In this document: piece after piece, positions 54,989-64,000 of the stretch | Numbering within the stretch: position 1 is the stretch's first letter | Layout: the number at the start of each line of letters is the position of its first letter | Assembly (NCBI RefSeq): GCF_014534655.1 | Contig: NZ_JACVVD010000003.1 | Location: 310,001-374,000, forward strand | DNA length: 64,000 nucleotides | From: Paenibacillus sedimenti | Lineage (GTDB): Bacteria > Bacillota > Bacilli > Paenibacillales > NBRC-103111 | Direction: 5' to 3' | The notes under the pieces: model-generated | Told to the model about the DNA's origin: nothing | Database searches by the model: none | The model's input: only the letters and a program-made list of their open reading frames with translations | Made by a program: the position numbers and the translations under genes

Positions 54989-55867
54989 ATGGAACAAGGC
55001 AGCAAGAAATTACAAGGTAAAATCGTTTTGGTCACGGGATCAAGCCGTGGAGCCGGTAAGGGTATCGCGCTCGCGTTAGGTGAAGCAGGTGCAACCGTAT
55101 ATGTTACAGGGCGGAGCACAAAAGCTCAGGCTGCAAGAACCGATGTAACAGGTACGATAGAGGATACGGCAGATGAAGTTACCGCACGCGGCGGCGCAGG
55201 TATTGCAGTCCGCTGCGATCATACGGTTGATGGAGATGTGGACGCATTATACGAACGCATTTACCGTGAACAAGGCAAGCTCGACGTTGTCGTTAATAAT
55301 GCCTGGGGCGGGTACGAGGATTACGAGGAAGTTGATTTTTCCGCACCTTTTTGGGAACAACCCATGAAACGATGGGACAAAATGTTTCAAGCCGGGCTTC
55401 GCGCTCAGATGGTATCCAGCCGCTGCGCGATGAAGCGTTTTTTTCTCGAGCAAAAGAACGGCCTCATCATTAACACCGGCGTGCAATCCGATCTCGGCGG
55501 CAATTACCCGGTTAATGTGTTCTACGATACAGTCAAAAGGGCAGTCGTCAACATGACGAAAGCCATATCAATCAATATAAAAGCCGCTGGGATCGGCGTA
55601 ACCGCCCTTACGCTTGCGCCCGGCTGGATGCGGACCGAGGGTGTCATGAAACACTTTGGCTTGCAGCCTGAGGATCCGGACTTTATGAAGATCGAAGAGC
55701 TTCACGTTACGGAGTCCGTCGAATATATTGGCCGTGCCGTCGTAGCGCTGGCAGCAGATCCTGGGGTTCATCAGAAAGCCGGCCAGCTTGTTGAAGTCGG
55801 CAATTTGGCGCTGGAATATGGCTTCACTGACATTGACGGCAGGCAGCTGCCTCCGTTTCGCTTATAG
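54989..55867 (+). CDS. SDR family oxidoreductase (DHRS1-like)
   Basis: A 292-residue classical SDR. The nucleotide motif TGSSRGAGKGIA (16-27) is followed by TGRST, NNAWGGYEDYEE (the NNAWGGY variant typical of the DHRS1 group), and the Tyr/Lys pair in FYDTVKRAVV. The usual catalytic Ser is replaced or shifted (NTGVQSDLGG). C-terminal tail PPFRL. ATG at 54989 follows GAGGAGG. It lies downstream of the WYL regulator. The substrate is unknown. Confidence 0.87.
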   Translation: MEQGSKKLQGKIVLVTGSSRGAGKGIALALGEAGATVYVTGRSTKAQAARTDVTGTIEDTADEVTARGGAGIAVRCDHTVDGDVDALYERIYREQGKLDVVVNNAWGGYEDYEEVDFSAPFWEQPMKRWDKMFQAGLRAQMVSSRCAMKRFFLEQKNGLIINTGVQSDLGGNYPVNVFYDTVKRAVVNMTKAISINIKAAGIGVTALTLAPGWMRTEGVMKHFGLQPEDPDFMKIEELHVTESVEYIGRAVVALAADPGVHQKAGQLVEVGNLALEYGFTDIDGRQLPPFRL

Positions 55868-55885
55868 TTTTTTCATCAAACTTAA

Positions 55886-55924
55886 AGACCTAGCGGAAGT
55901 TCGAAGTTCACCGCTAGGTTCTTT
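55886..55924 (+). terminator. Terminator after the SDR gene
   Basis: CCTAGCGG (55889-55896) pairs with CCGCTAGG (55911-55918), extended by AAGA/TTCTTT. Confidence 0.75.
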
Positions 55925-56084
55925 ACTGTGTTATACGTTGCGTTTGTGCGTGGGGGAGGAAAAATCGGATATGGGATTCCGATGACGAATGTCGGATTCG
56001 TGTACACAGTGCTTCTCGGATCTTGCGCAAGAGTCTGAATAACGACTGCAGTCGTTATCAGCGTACATAAATGGACGCTAATCG

Positions 56085-56196
56085 ATGGCGATTGGAGCCA
56101 AACCGGGGTCCCATTTTATATTTTTCTATCTGTTCAAAATATGGCGGTTGGATTGCGCAGTTACGAAAAACTGCAGTTCCAATCGCCTTTTTTTGT
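56085..56196 (+). promoter_or_regulatory. Attenuator-like hairpin region upstream of the cysteine dioxygenase gene
   Basis: GGCGGTTGGATTGCGCAGTT pairs with AACTGCAGTTCCAATCGCC, followed by TTTTTTTG, a strong terminator 150 bases before the gene. An earlier GGCGATTGGAGCC (56085) can pair with the same TCCAATCGCC arm, so two alternative folds exist. Any ligand or leader peptide is unknown. The rest of 55925-56340 holds no gene. Confidence 0.45.
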
Positions 56197-56340
56197 TAAA
56201 TAAGACCGATTGATAAAAAGATGCACGGAAACACAAACGCATTGGACTCCAACCGCATAAGATATATCAGAATTTCTTATCGTTCTTCAAATAATATTTG
56301 ATACAAAAATAGAGACGTTTGTCCCTAGGAGGCGGAAATC

Positions 56341-56832
56341 ATGACGTTATTGAGAGCAATTGAACGAACATTCTGTAGATTGCAGCAGCCTACACATGAG
56401 CAAATGAAGTCAGCATTATTATCTTTGGGCGAGCTGCTGCAAACAGTCCCCGAGTATAAAACGGAGCCTGAGCAACTCCCTTATGGCCGGAACGCTGTAT
56501 TTAGCAATAAGGAATTAGAAGTGATCATTATTCACATTCCTGCTAATCAGTCGACAGCCATCCATAACCATGGCTCGTCCATTGGCACGGCATATTTGGT
56601 CGAAGGACAGCTTGTGAATACGATGTTTACTTTGGATAGCTATGGCTACCCTGTCCCTGAACATGACGATTTCATTCAAGCGGGACAATGTTTCGACGCA
56701 CCCGCCGATCAAATTCATCAGCTCAGCAATCCGTTCCACGAACGGGCTATTTCGCTTCATGTCTATACCCCTCCGCTTCGTGAGGTCAATCGATACTTGC
56801 CGTACACGGATATCCTTGATTATGTGATCTGA
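56341..56832 (+). CDS. Cysteine dioxygenase family protein
   Basis: A 163-residue cupin of the CDO type, which oxidises cysteine to cysteine sulfinate or a related thiol. Iron ligands are His75 and His77 (AIHNHGSS) and His140 (SLHVYTPP), and Arg50 (YGRN) is the likely substrate-binding residue. The position of the crosslinking Cys93 of animal enzymes is Gly82 (IGTAY), as in many bacterial members. ATG at 56341 follows AGGAGGCGG. It stands alone behind a structured leader. Confidence 0.87.
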   Translation: MTLLRAIERTFCRLQQPTHEQMKSALLSLGELLQTVPEYKTEPEQLPYGRNAVFSNKELEVIIIHIPANQSTAIHNHGSSIGTAYLVEGQLVNTMFTLDSYGYPVPEHDDFIQAGQCFDAPADQIHQLSNPFHERAISLHVYTPPLREVNRYLPYTDILDYVI

Positions 56833-56837
56833 GAAAA

Positions 56838-56876
56838 AATCCCCTGCATCGCGCTATTGCGTGATTGCAAGGGATT
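56838..56876 (-). terminator. Bidirectional terminator between CDO and glyS
   Basis: AATCCCTTGCAATCACGCA pairs imperfectly with TGCGATGCAGGGGATT-like arm, followed on the minus strand by TTTTTCTC. It lies between the two convergent stop codons. Confidence 0.75.
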
Positions 56877-56882
56877 CTATGA

Positions 56883-58265
56883 TTAAAACTGCAGCTTGCT
56901 TTCAATGAACGCCTTAAGCTCGCTGATCGGCATTCTTGTTTGCTCCATGGTATCGCGGTCGCGAACGGTAACTTGACCGTCTGTCTCCGACTCGAAGTCG
57001 TAAGTGATACAGAATGGCGTGCCGATTTCATCGTGACGACGGTAACGTTTGCCGATGGAACCAGCATCGTCATAGTCAACCATGAAATGCTTCGCCAGAT
57101 CGGCGAAAACAGCTTGAGCGCCTTCAGCCAGCTTCTTCGAAAGCGGGAATACCGCCGCTTTGATTGGCGCTAACGCCGGGTGGAAGCGCAGCACAGTACG
57201 ACTGTCGTCGCCTTCAAGCTGCTGCTCTTCGAACGCATCGATCAACAGTGCCAAAGTCACGCGGTCTGCGCCAAGGGACGGCTCGATGCAGTATGGGATG
57301 TAACGCTCGTTCGTCTCTTGATCGATGTAATTGAAGTCCTCACCGGAATGCTCCATGTGCTGTTTCAAGTCAAAATCGGTGCGATCCGCGATACCCCAAA
57401 GTTCGCCCCAGCCGAACGGGAATTTGTACTCGATGTCTGTCGTCGCATTACTGTAATGGGATAGCTCATCTTCATTATGATCACGCAGACGAAGGTTCTC
57501 CGCCTTGGCGCCAAGAGAAAGCAGCCAATTGTGGCAGAAGCTTCTCCAATACTCGAACCATTTGAGATCTTCGCCCGGTTTGCAGAAAAATTCCAGCTCC
57601 ATTTGTTCGAACTCGCGCGTACGGAACGTAAAGTTGCCTGGCGTTATTTCGTTACGGAAGCTTTTGCCGATTTGACCGATACCGAAAGGCAATTTTTTGC
57701 GCATGGTGCGCTGCACGTTTTTGAAGTTTACGAAAATACCTTGTGCCGTCTCCGGACGCAGATAAACGACGTTAGCACTTGACTCTGTAACGCCTTGGAA
57801 CGTTTTGAACATCAGATTGAACTGACGAATGTCCGTGAAGTCCTTGCTGCCGCAATCCGGGCAAACGATGTCATGTTCTTTGATCAGGTCAGCCATTTGG
57901 TCAAACGTCATACCGTCGACGATGATCTCGATATCTTTTTCGGCCAACTTGCCTTCAATCAATTTATCCGCACGGTGACGGGCTTTACACTGTTTGCAAT
58001 CGATCATCGGATCGTTGAAGTTGCCGACGTGACCGGATGCGACCCAAGCTTGCGGGTTCATCAGAATTGCTGCATCCAGACCCACGTTGTAAGGGGACTC
58101 CTGGATGAATTTTTTCCACCAAGCGCGCTTGATGTTGTTTTTCAGCTCTACGCCTAGCGGACCGTAATCCCAAGTGTTAGCCAGTCCGCCATAAACCTCG
58201 GAACCCGGGAATACAAAGCCTCTGTGCTTCGCTAATGCTACAACTTGATCCATCGTTACACTCAT
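56883..58265 (-). CDS. glyS: Glycyl-tRNA synthetase, dimeric type
   Basis: A 460-residue class II synthetase of the alpha2 type. Marks are [24 protein letters not shown] at the N-terminus, a zinc ribbon CKQCKAR...CPDCGSKD, motif 2 [16 protein letters not shown], and motif 3 in [15 protein letters not shown], followed by an anticodon-binding domain. It charges tRNA-Gly. ATG at 58265 follows GAAGGAG. It is controlled by the T-box leader directly upstream. Confidence 0.96.
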   Translation of the reverse strand: MSVTMDQVVALAKHRGFVFPGSEVYGGLANTWDYGPLGVELKNNIKRAWWKKFIQESPYNVGLDAAILMNPQAWVASGHVGNFNDPMIDCKQCKARHRADKLIEGKLAEKDIEIIVDGMTFDQMADLIKEHDIVCPDCGSKDFTDIRQFNLMFKTFQGVTESSANVVYLRPETAQGIFVNFKNVQRTMRKKLPFGIGQIGKSFRNEITPGNFTFRTREFEQMELEFFCKPGEDLKWFEYWRSFCHNWLLSLGAKAENLRLRDHNEDELSHYSNATTDIEYKFPFGWGELWGIADRTDFDLKQHMEHSGEDFNYIDQETNERYIPYCIEPSLGADRVTLALLIDAFEEQQLEGDDSRTVLRFHPALAPIKAAVFPLSKKLAEGAQAVFADLAKHFMVDYDDAGSIGKRYRRHDEIGTPFCITYDFESETDGQVTVRDRDTMEQTRMPISELKAFIESKLQF

Positions 58266-58336
58266 GTTTCATTCTCCTTCATCTGTTCAAAATGGGTCCA
58301 TTGACCTTTGACACCGTCTTGAAGATGAGCTCAACA

Positions 58337-58560
58337 TAAAAAAGGCTCATCATCCAAAGGCATCTAACATGCCTAGGGACGAGAGCCTTACGCACCCGCG
58401 GTTCCACCCTAGTTGATACGCCGTAACTGCTGCGCATCCCCTTTATCGAATTGGCTCCGAATTGCCTTTTCCTTGAACTTCATCTCTGGGCTTTCACCGT
58501 CCCCAGCTCGCTGAACATGAAGGGCTTCAAGTACTATTTATTCATCACGGCCACAATTGT
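58337..58560 (-). promoter_or_regulatory. T-box leader of glyS
   Basis: On the minus strand: stem I with AGCGAGCTGGGGACGGTGAAAGCC, the T-box AGGGTGGAACCGCGGGTGCG (58391-58411), and a terminator AAGGCTCTCGTCC...GGATGATGAGCCTTTTTT (58337-58389). GGC followed by A (58464-58466) sits where the specifier codon is expected, matching glycine. Uncharged tRNA-Gly would pair there and prevent termination. Confidence 0.88.
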
Positions 58561-58634
58561 CATGCAATTGGATATAGTGTACAAAAAAACGCCAAAAAAA
58601 TCAAATGGCAATTGTCTTTAGTGAAACAACCTTT

Positions 58635-59435
58635 TTAGTATAAGTGAGGGCGGCGGTCTTCAAAAACAGGAATTTTCCCGCGCACACGCACAACTTCACT
58701 CAAATCGATCGTTGCACGAAGTATCGCTTCTCCCTCATCGCCTTCAACGAGTACCTCACCCCAAGGGTCGATCACCATGGAATGCCCGAAAAAGTTTGTC
58801 GTACCGCTCGTACCAACACGATTGCAAGAAACGACATACATTTGATTCTCGATGGCTCTAGCCATGAGAAGCGTACGCCAGTGATGCAATCTCGGATGCG
58901 GCCATTCTGCAGGAACGAACAAAATTCGCGCGCCATCCAGCGCTAACTTACGTGCAAGTTCCGGGAAGCGAATGTCATAGCAGATCATCGCGCCGGCGGG
59001 AACACCTTCAAGCTCAAATCGGCCAAGCTGGTCCCCGCTCTGCAGAAATTTCTCTTCATCCATGAGACGGAATAAATGAATTTTCGAATACTCGGCAATT
59101 TCCCGGCCTTGACGATCGAACGCATATACCGTGTTGAGCACCTGGTCCCCCCGCTTGTCGGCGATGGAACCTCCGATAATGTTCACATGATGTCTCTGCG
59201 CAAAATCAGTTAAAAAAGCTTTCGTTCGAGCGCCATCCTTGTCTGCCAGATCGTGAATCTCGGTTAAGGCATAGCCGGTATTCCACATCTCCGGAAATAC
59301 GATCACATCCGGTTTAACATCTGCGGAAACCGCTTCGTTCAACAATTGTTCCAATCGAGTATAGTTCGTATCTGGTTCGCCAATGGCAATATCCATTTGA
59401 ATGAGTGCAATATTCAATGTATGTGTGTCTTGCAT
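58635..59435 (-). CDS. Carbon-nitrogen hydrolase, omega-amidase/MtnU-like
   Basis: A 266-residue nitrilase-superfamily amidase with the full triad: Glu49 (VIVFPEMWNTGY), Lys118 (AEYSKIHLF) and Cys152 (MICYDIRFPE). It resembles B. subtilis MtnU (YkrU), which hydrolyses 2-oxoglutaramate formed by MtnE. The MtnE-like aminotransferase gene lies about 0.8 kb away on the other strand, beyond a DinB gene, supporting this role. ATG at 59435 follows GGAAGGAG. Confidence 0.87.
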   Translation of the reverse strand: MQDTHTLNIALIQMDIAIGEPDTNYTRLEQLLNEAVSADVKPDVIVFPEMWNTGYALTEIHDLADKDGARTKAFLTDFAQRHHVNIIGGSIADKRGDQVLNTVYAFDRQGREIAEYSKIHLFRLMDEEKFLQSGDQLGRFELEGVPAGAMICYDIRFPELARKLALDGARILFVPAEWPHPRLHHWRTLLMARAIENQMYVVSCNRVGTSGTTNFFGHSMVIDPWGEVLVEGDEGEAILRATIDLSEVVRVRGKIPVFEDRRPHLY

Positions 59436-59506
59436 AACCAAGATAACTCCTTCCAACTACATAACTATCTTATTTTTATCCATTGTAGTCGAATTATCCG
59501 ATGAAC

Positions 59507-60034
59507 TCAATTGGGATTAAAAGCTTTGGATTGACCTCTAGCGATGCTAAGCGTTTGCCAATCAGCGCTTGCGAAGTGTTTGCCAAGGAAAACCATTTGA
59601 CCGACATGGTAGCCGTAATGTGAAACTTGCCGCTGAATCGCCTGTAGGACCGTGTGGCCTTCGCCACGTATATAGATCGTCCGAAGCATATCTTCCGGCG
59701 TCAATGAATTAATCGCATGGAAAAGCACGCTCCAGCCCTCTTCCCATAAAGCAACAAGCTCTTCCCGCCCGAGCCGACTACCTTCGAATTCACCGTCGCG
59801 ATCCCGTGTTTCCTTCTCCCCATCCGTTGTTAGAAAGTCAGTCCATCTAGACAGCATATTGCCGTGCATGTGTTTGATCAATACTTCCATAGAGTTGGAT
59901 TCCGGATCTAAAGTCTGGTAAAAATGCTCGTCCTGAATCTGCGCCAACGTTCTGTCTGCGAGCTTTTTCATACTTTCAAATGCGCGAATCGATTCCTGTA
60001 AAAAAACTTCTGCTACTTGTGCATTTACTGTCAT
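59507..60034 (-). CDS. DUF1572 DinB-like protein
   Basis: A 175-residue DinB/DUF1572 four-helix protein. Metal-ligand candidates are His in IKHMHGNMLSRWTDFL (about 54) and SHYGYHVGQMV (about 136-140). The family is related to YfiT/DinB thiol transferases; activity is unknown. ATG at 60034 follows GGAAGGTGG. It lies between the nitrilase (same strand, 71 bases downstream) and the divergent aminotransferase. Confidence 0.86.
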   Translation of the reverse strand: MTVNAQVAEVFLQESIRAFESMKKLADRTLAQIQDEHFYQTLDPESNSMEVLIKHMHGNMLSRWTDFLTTDGEKETRDRDGEFEGSRLGREELVALWEEGWSVLFHAINSLTPEDMLRTIYIRGEGHTVLQAIQRQVSHYGYHVGQMVFLGKHFASADWQTLSIARGQSKAFNPN

Positions 60035-60112
60035 AAGAACCACCTTCCAGTTTATGTTAATTATAACTTTAGGGGAATTCTAGTAAGAAGTAAAATCATT
60101 TTTTTCACCAAC

Positions 60113-60140
60113 TTGATAAAAAAATCCAAGTCCCTATACA
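60113..60140 (+). promoter_or_regulatory. Probable promoter of the aminotransferase gene
   Basis: TTGATA (60113-60118) and TATACA (60135-60140) are 16 bases apart, 68 bases before the GTG start. No SAM riboswitch is recognisable in this leader. Confidence 0.5.
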
Positions 60141-60207
60141 CCACCCTGTAATCATGGTACATTAATGTTATTATGTAAATCCCGACCTACGGAGTGTGAA
60201 TTAAATC

Positions 60208-61410
60208 GTGTCTAACTTATCACAAACACAACCGACTTTTTCCATACAGCCTGCCGAGCGGATGCAGGGGCTTCCGACTCAATTTTTTGCGACGTTAGTT
60301 CGCAAAGCGAATGAGCAAATCGCTCAGGGTCATGACGTCATTAATTTGGGACAAGGTAATCCTGACCGGCCTACTCCGGCTCATATCGTGCAATCGATGC
60401 AAGAAGCTGCGGCTAATCCGCTTTACCACAAATATCCGCCATTCAGCGGATTTCCGTTTCTGAAAGAAGCAGTGGCTCAGCGCTATAAAGAAGACCATGG
60501 CGTTGACCTTGATCCTGAGACGGAAGTAGCGATTCTCTTTGGCGGCAAAACGGGGCTGATCGAAATCAGCCAGATCTTGCTGAATCCAGGCGATGTCTGT
60601 CTTGTTCCTGACCCTGGTTACCCTGACTATTGGTCCGGTGTGGCACTTGCCGGAGCCGAGATGGCTTTCATGCCGCTAAAAGCAGACAACAACTTCTTGC
60701 CGGACTATTCGGCGATCAAGGAGTCGGATCTGGACCGGGCCAAGTTAATGTTCATTAACTATCCTAACAATCCGACGGGCGCTACCGCTCCTGCCTCATT
60801 CTATAAAGAAACAGTGGAATTCGCACAAAAGCACGGTATCGTTGTTGCCAGTGATTTCGCTTATGGCGCAATCGGATTTGATGGACAGAAGCCAGTCAGC
60901 TTCTTATCCACGCCTGGCGCCAAAGAAGTCGGCGTTGAGTTCTATACGCTTTCCAAAACATACAATATGGCGGGCTGGCGCGTCGGTTTCGCACTAGGCA
61001 ACCGGGAAATTATCCGGTTGATCAATTTGATGCAGGATCACTACTACTGCTCCCTGTTCGGCGGCATACAAGTCGCAGCGACTACGGCGTTGACAGCTGC
61101 TCAAGACTGCGTAACCGAGCTGCGCGATGTCTATGAAAACCGCCGCAACGCGCTCTATCGCGCGCTCGCAAGCATTGGCTGGAACGCCCGCCCGTCGCAG
61201 GGCTCGTTCTTTTCCTGGCTCCCCGTGCCTAAAGGTCATACCTCGACAAGCCTTTCCGATCTGCTGCTGCAGGAAGCAAAGGTCGTTGTCGCACCTGGCG
61301 TTGGCTTCGGAACTCATGGCGAAGGCTATGTAAGACTTGGGCTCCTTTCGACGGAGTCAAGGCTCGAAGAAGCCGTACAGCGTATAGGCAAGCTGAATTT
61401 GTTTGAGTAA
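60208..61410 (+). CDS. mtnE: PLP-dependent aminotransferase, MtnE-like
   Basis: A 400-residue fold-type I aminotransferase. INLGQGNPDRPTPAHIV (45-61), PNNPTG (186-191), the PLP Lys250 in TLSKTYNMAGWRVGF and the C-terminal Arg in GYVRLGL are intact. It is closest in pattern to B. subtilis MtnE (YkrV), the last step of methionine salvage, using glutamine as donor; LL-diaminopimelate aminotransferase-like function is an alternative. It starts with GTG at 60208 behind CGGAGTG. The nearby MtnU-like amidase supports the assignment, but no other mtn genes are in view. Confidence 0.85.
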   Translation: MSNLSQTQPTFSIQPAERMQGLPTQFFATLVRKANEQIAQGHDVINLGQGNPDRPTPAHIVQSMQEAAANPLYHKYPPFSGFPFLKEAVAQRYKEDHGVDLDPETEVAILFGGKTGLIEISQILLNPGDVCLVPDPGYPDYWSGVALAGAEMAFMPLKADNNFLPDYSAIKESDLDRAKLMFINYPNNPTGATAPASFYKETVEFAQKHGIVVASDFAYGAIGFDGQKPVSFLSTPGAKEVGVEFYTLSKTYNMAGWRVGFALGNREIIRLINLMQDHYYCSLFGGIQVAATTALTAAQDCVTELRDVYENRRNALYRALASIGWNARPSQGSFFSWLPVPKGHTSTSLSDLLLQEAKVVVAPGVGFGTHGEGYVRLGLLSTESRLEEAVQRIGKLNLFE

Positions 61411-61413
61411 ACT

Positions 61414-61458
61414 GAAGACCATGCGTTTCTACAACGGTAGAGTCGCATGGTCTTCTTT
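61414..61458 (+). terminator. Terminator after the aminotransferase gene
   Basis: GAAGACCATGCG (61414-61425) pairs perfectly with CGCATGGTCTTC (61444-61455), followed by TTTCG. The region 61459-61659 holds no supported gene. Confidence 0.8.
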
Positions 61459-61659
61459 CGTTATTTTTCCAGAGCGCAGGAACATTCGGCGGCTTCCAAC
61501 CTTGCCCGCTGCGTATTTTGCAGTTCCATTATCAGGCATTTCAGCGAATCACATTTTTGCAATCCCTTGGCACCAGCTTCTTTACAAAGACTTGTACTGC
61601 GTGCTATTCTAGATAGAACTAAAAAAGGAAGTCCACATCGGCTTCCATATCGCAACGTT

Positions 61660-61905
61660 ATGATGGGAATAGTAGGAAGCGTGCAATCGCGCTGCAGAGA
61701 GTAAGCTCCACCGGCTGAGAGAGCTTACCGTGAACCGGTTCCGAACCCGCCCCTGAACGGTCAACGACGAGTTGAACAGTCCCCTGCTGTTATATAGGGA
61801 ATCCAGAGTTGGGTGCAGCCATAATGGCATGCGCCAATCTAAGGTGGTACCGCGGAAGCTGCAGACTTTCGTCCTTATTTGTCATGAGGACGGAAGTCTT
61901 TTTTG
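61660..61905 (+). promoter_or_regulatory. Proline T-box leader of proB
   Basis: Stem I starts at GATGGGAATAGTAGGAAGCG. After GCTGAGAGAGCTTACCGTGAACCGG comes GAA-CCC-G-CCCCTGAA, in which CCC (61746-61748) is at the specifier position and codes for proline. T-box AAGGTGGTACCGCGGAAGC lies at 61842-61860. The terminator is AGACTTTCGTCCT/AGGACGGAAGTCT followed by TTTTT (61864-61905). Uncharged tRNA-Pro should allow readthrough into proB and proS. Confidence 0.9.
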
Positions 61906-61941
61906 CATTTACATACTTGGAATAAAAAGGATGGGATCGTA

Positions 61942-63042
61942 ATGATACAGCGAATCGTCGTCAAAATCGGCAGCAGTTCTTTAACCTCCGAGACGGGCGG
62001 CTTGAATCCGGATAAAATACGTTTTTTCGCATCGGAGCTGGCGCGTCTGCAGCAGGATGGCTACCAAGTCCTGCTCGTCACTTCCGGTGCGGTAGCCGCA
62101 GGCTTCACCTCGCTGGGCTACCGCTCGCGGCCCAAGGTGCTGCACGAGAAGCAGGCAGCAGCTTCAGTCGGCCAGGCGCTGCTGATGCAGGCGTACCACG
62201 AGGCCTTTGCGTCGCACGGGATCAGCGTGGCGCAGATTTTGCTGACGAGGTACGACTTCTCTAACCGCAAGCGCGTGCAGAACGCGCTCATGACCATCGA
62301 CGAGCTGCTGCAACGCGGCGTCGTGCCGATCATCAACGAGAACGACACCGTCTCGGTGGATGAGCTCAAGTTCGGCGACAATGACACCTTGTCGGCGCTG
62401 GTCGGCAATCTGGTGAAAGCCGGCAGATTGGTGATCATTACAGATATGGACGGCCTATACACGGACGATCCTCGCAAGAACGCAAACGCGCAGCGGATCG
62501 ATCGCGTGAATGCCATCAGCGATGAGCTGTTCAGCTTCGCTGGAGGATCCGGGAGCGCGGTCGGCACCGGCGGCATGCGCTCCAAGGTTGAGGCCGCCCG
62601 CATCGCGATGCGCGGGGGCGTGCCGGTATTCATAGGGCGCGTGCTCGAGCCCTATGATCTCCCCATTGCCGTAGACGGCCGCGGCAAGGGCACGTACTTC
62701 GACACGACGGTCAACAACCTGCCGGTCAAGAAGCAGTGGGTCGGCTTCCACTCGCTGCCCCAAGGGCGAATCATCGTCGACCAGGGCGCCAGGAAGGCGC
62801 TGCTCGAAGGCGGCAAGAGCCTGCTCCCCGCCGGAATTACGGCCGTCGACGGCGACTTCCACCCCGGCGACGTCGTCGAGGTGGTTAGCGCGGACAACGC
62901 GCTGCTGGGCCGCGGCGTCGTCAATTACGCGGCCTGGCAGCTGCAGGCCGTCGCCGGCTTATCGACCGACGAAGTACAAAGGCGCGTCGAAGTCGTTCGC
63001 ATTGAAGTCATTCACCGGGATGAATGGGTTCCGCTGCCATAA
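61942..63042 (+). CDS. proB: Glutamate 5-kinase
   Basis: A 366-residue enzyme phosphorylating glutamate in the first step of proline synthesis. The kinase domain spans residues 1-255 (VVKIGSSSL, LVTSGAVAAGF, IINENDTVSVDELKFGDND, TDMDGLYTDDPR, GTGGMRSKVEAA) and a C-terminal PUA domain follows (about 275-350). ATG at 61942 follows AAAGGATGGG. It is GC-rich relative to its neighbours. It lies behind a Pro T-box and is followed by proS rather than proA. Confidence 0.96.
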   Translation: MIQRIVVKIGSSSLTSETGGLNPDKIRFFASELARLQQDGYQVLLVTSGAVAAGFTSLGYRSRPKVLHEKQAAASVGQALLMQAYHEAFASHGISVAQILLTRYDFSNRKRVQNALMTIDELLQRGVVPIINENDTVSVDELKFGDNDTLSALVGNLVKAGRLVIITDMDGLYTDDPRKNANAQRIDRVNAISDELFSFAGGSGSAVGTGGMRSKVEAARIAMRGGVPVFIGRVLEPYDLPIAVDGRGKGTYFDTTVNNLPVKKQWVGFHSLPQGRIIVDQGARKALLEGGKSLLPAGITAVDGDFHPGDVVEVVSADNALLGRGVVNYAAWQLQAVAGLSTDEVQRRVEVVRIEVIHRDEWVPLP

Positions 63043-63094
63043 AATTGATCTTGCGGAAATTACATTAAACATATGAAAGCGAGGTTCGACAAGC

Positions 63095-64000
63095 ATGAGA
63101 CAACAACATCTACTCAACCCGACATTGCGGGACGTACCGGCAGATGCTGAAGCTGCCAGCCACCGCCTCATGCTTCGCGCCGGACTCATCCGCCAATTAT
63201 CCAGCGGCATATATTCATATTTGCCATTAGGCTTGAAAGCACTGCGGCATATTCAGCGAATCGTTCAAGAAGAAATGAATGCGGCCGGCGCGCAAGAAAT
63301 GCTGATGCCCGCTCTACACCCTTCCGAATTGTGGAAAGAATCCGGGCGCTGGGACATCTATGGACCTGAGCTTATGCGCCTCGAAGACCGCCACGGCCGA
63401 GAATTTGCACTGGGGGCTACGCATGAGGAAGTGATTACAACACTCATACGGGATGAAATTCAATCGTACAAAAAACTTCCGGTCAGGCTCTATCAAATTC
63501 AGACGAAATTCAGAGACGAACGCAGGCCTCGGTTTGGGCTGCTGCGCGGACGTGAATTTCTGATGAAAGACGCTTATTCATTCGATCGCTCGGCCATCGG
63601 GATGGATGAAAGTTACATGCGCATGTATGATGCGTATCACCGAATTTTCACTCGCGCCGGCCTCCAGTTCCGCGCGGTCGAAGCCGATTCCGGTGCCATC
63701 GGAGGAACGGACACCCATGAGTTTATGGCGCTCGCCGAAGTTGGCGAGGATACCATCGTTCACTGCCCGGCCTGCGGCTATGCGGCTAATCTTGAGAAAG
63801 CAGTCGGTGCCATACCCGCGAACAGCGAAATTGCAGCAGGCGCTACCCATGATCAAACGCCGGAAAAGGTTCATACACCGCAAACAACTAGCATCAAGCA
63901 ATTAAGTCAGCTCCTGCGTATCCAGCCGAAGCGCATAATTAAATCCATCGCGTTAAAAGCGGGTAGCGCTCCTCTCGTCGTTCTCTTGCGCGGCGATTAT
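63095..64000 (+). CDS. proS: Prolyl-tRNA synthetase (partial, cut by window end)
   Basis: The first 302 codons of a bacterial-type Pro[33 protein letters not shown], motif 1 [30 protein letters not shown], motif 2 [27 protein letters not shown], and the beginning of the INS editing domain after [18 protein letters not shown] at 63095 lies 52 bases after proB with no terminator between, so it should share the Pro T-box. The C-terminal half lies outside the window. Confidence 0.95.
   Translation, partial: MRQQHLLNPTLRDVPADAEAASHRLMLRAGLIRQLSSGIYSYLPLGLKALRHIQRIVQEEMNAAGAQEMLMPALHPSELWKESGRWDIYGPELMRLEDRHGREFALGATHEEVITTLIRDEIQSYKKLPVRLYQIQTKFRDERRPRFGLLRGREFLMKDAYSFDRSAIGMDESYMRMYDAYHRIFTRAGLQFRAVEADSGAIGGTDTHEFMALAEVGEDTIVHCPACGYAANLEKAVGAIPANSEIAAGATHDQTPEKVHTPQTTSIKQLSQLLRIQPKRIIKSIALKAGSAPLVVLLRGDY

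Noticed and set aside
60044..60207. SAM riboswitch before the MtnE-like gene
   Set aside because: None of the conserved S-box stems or core sequences is present.

Overview
The window looks like a chromosomal segment of a Gram-positive, endospore-forming Paenibacillus-type bacterium (Bacillota). Pointers are strong AGGAGG-type ribosome binding sites with many TTG/GTG starts, two T-box leaders (Gly and Pro), a glgBCDA operon with both GlgC and GlgD, a dimer-type GlyS, ParC/ParE, a double-headed DynA-like dynamin, an S-layer-homology protein, a GerMN lipoprotein, and copper-amine-oxidase-like N-terminal domains on secreted proteins. The genus is inferred from this gene repertoire. No intact tRNA or rRNA gene, CRISPR array, phage module or transposase was seen.

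Positions 1-18.6 kb are accessory and rich in small gene-plus-regulator modules: SDR with LmrA/YxaF-type TetR; a DUF488/DUF5131 pair; DinB with a WYL regulator; MDR dehydrogenase with HxlR; an FGE-like protein; ArsR-SRPBCC fusion with FMN reductase and SnoaL duplicates; TetR with a DUF5519 protein and a haloalkane dehalogenase. Several modules carry matching palindromic operators that tie the regulator to its targets. The same stretch holds decay: two CBO0543-like membrane genes each broken by one in-frame stop, two half-tRNA-like fossils just downstream of them, and remnants of a TetR gene and a quinone-reductase-like gene.

Positions 18.7-24.4 kb are the glycogen operon (glgB-glgC-glgD-glgA, minus strand). 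Next come a PrsA-like foldase, an RNA methyltransferase, a pseudouridine synthase and a MarR regulator, then topoisomerase IV (parE-parC) behind an SGNH hydrolase and an ABC transporter. An ORF-poor gap at 35.5-36.5 kb contains two diverged copies of a structured RNA-like element. Their helices show compensatory changes, and the second copy has a near-consensus promoter. A heterodimeric ABC exporter and the dynamin-like protein follow.

Positions 44-64 kb are mostly housekeeping: endonuclease III, cell-surface proteins, leuCD (separated by a 209-bp inverted-repeat element) with a divergent LysR, another WYL regulator with an SDR, a cysteine dioxygenase, glyS under a Gly T-box, a nitrilase/aminotransferase pair resembling methionine salvage (MtnU/MtnE), and proB-proS under a Pro T-box with specifier CCC. 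proS runs off the right edge.
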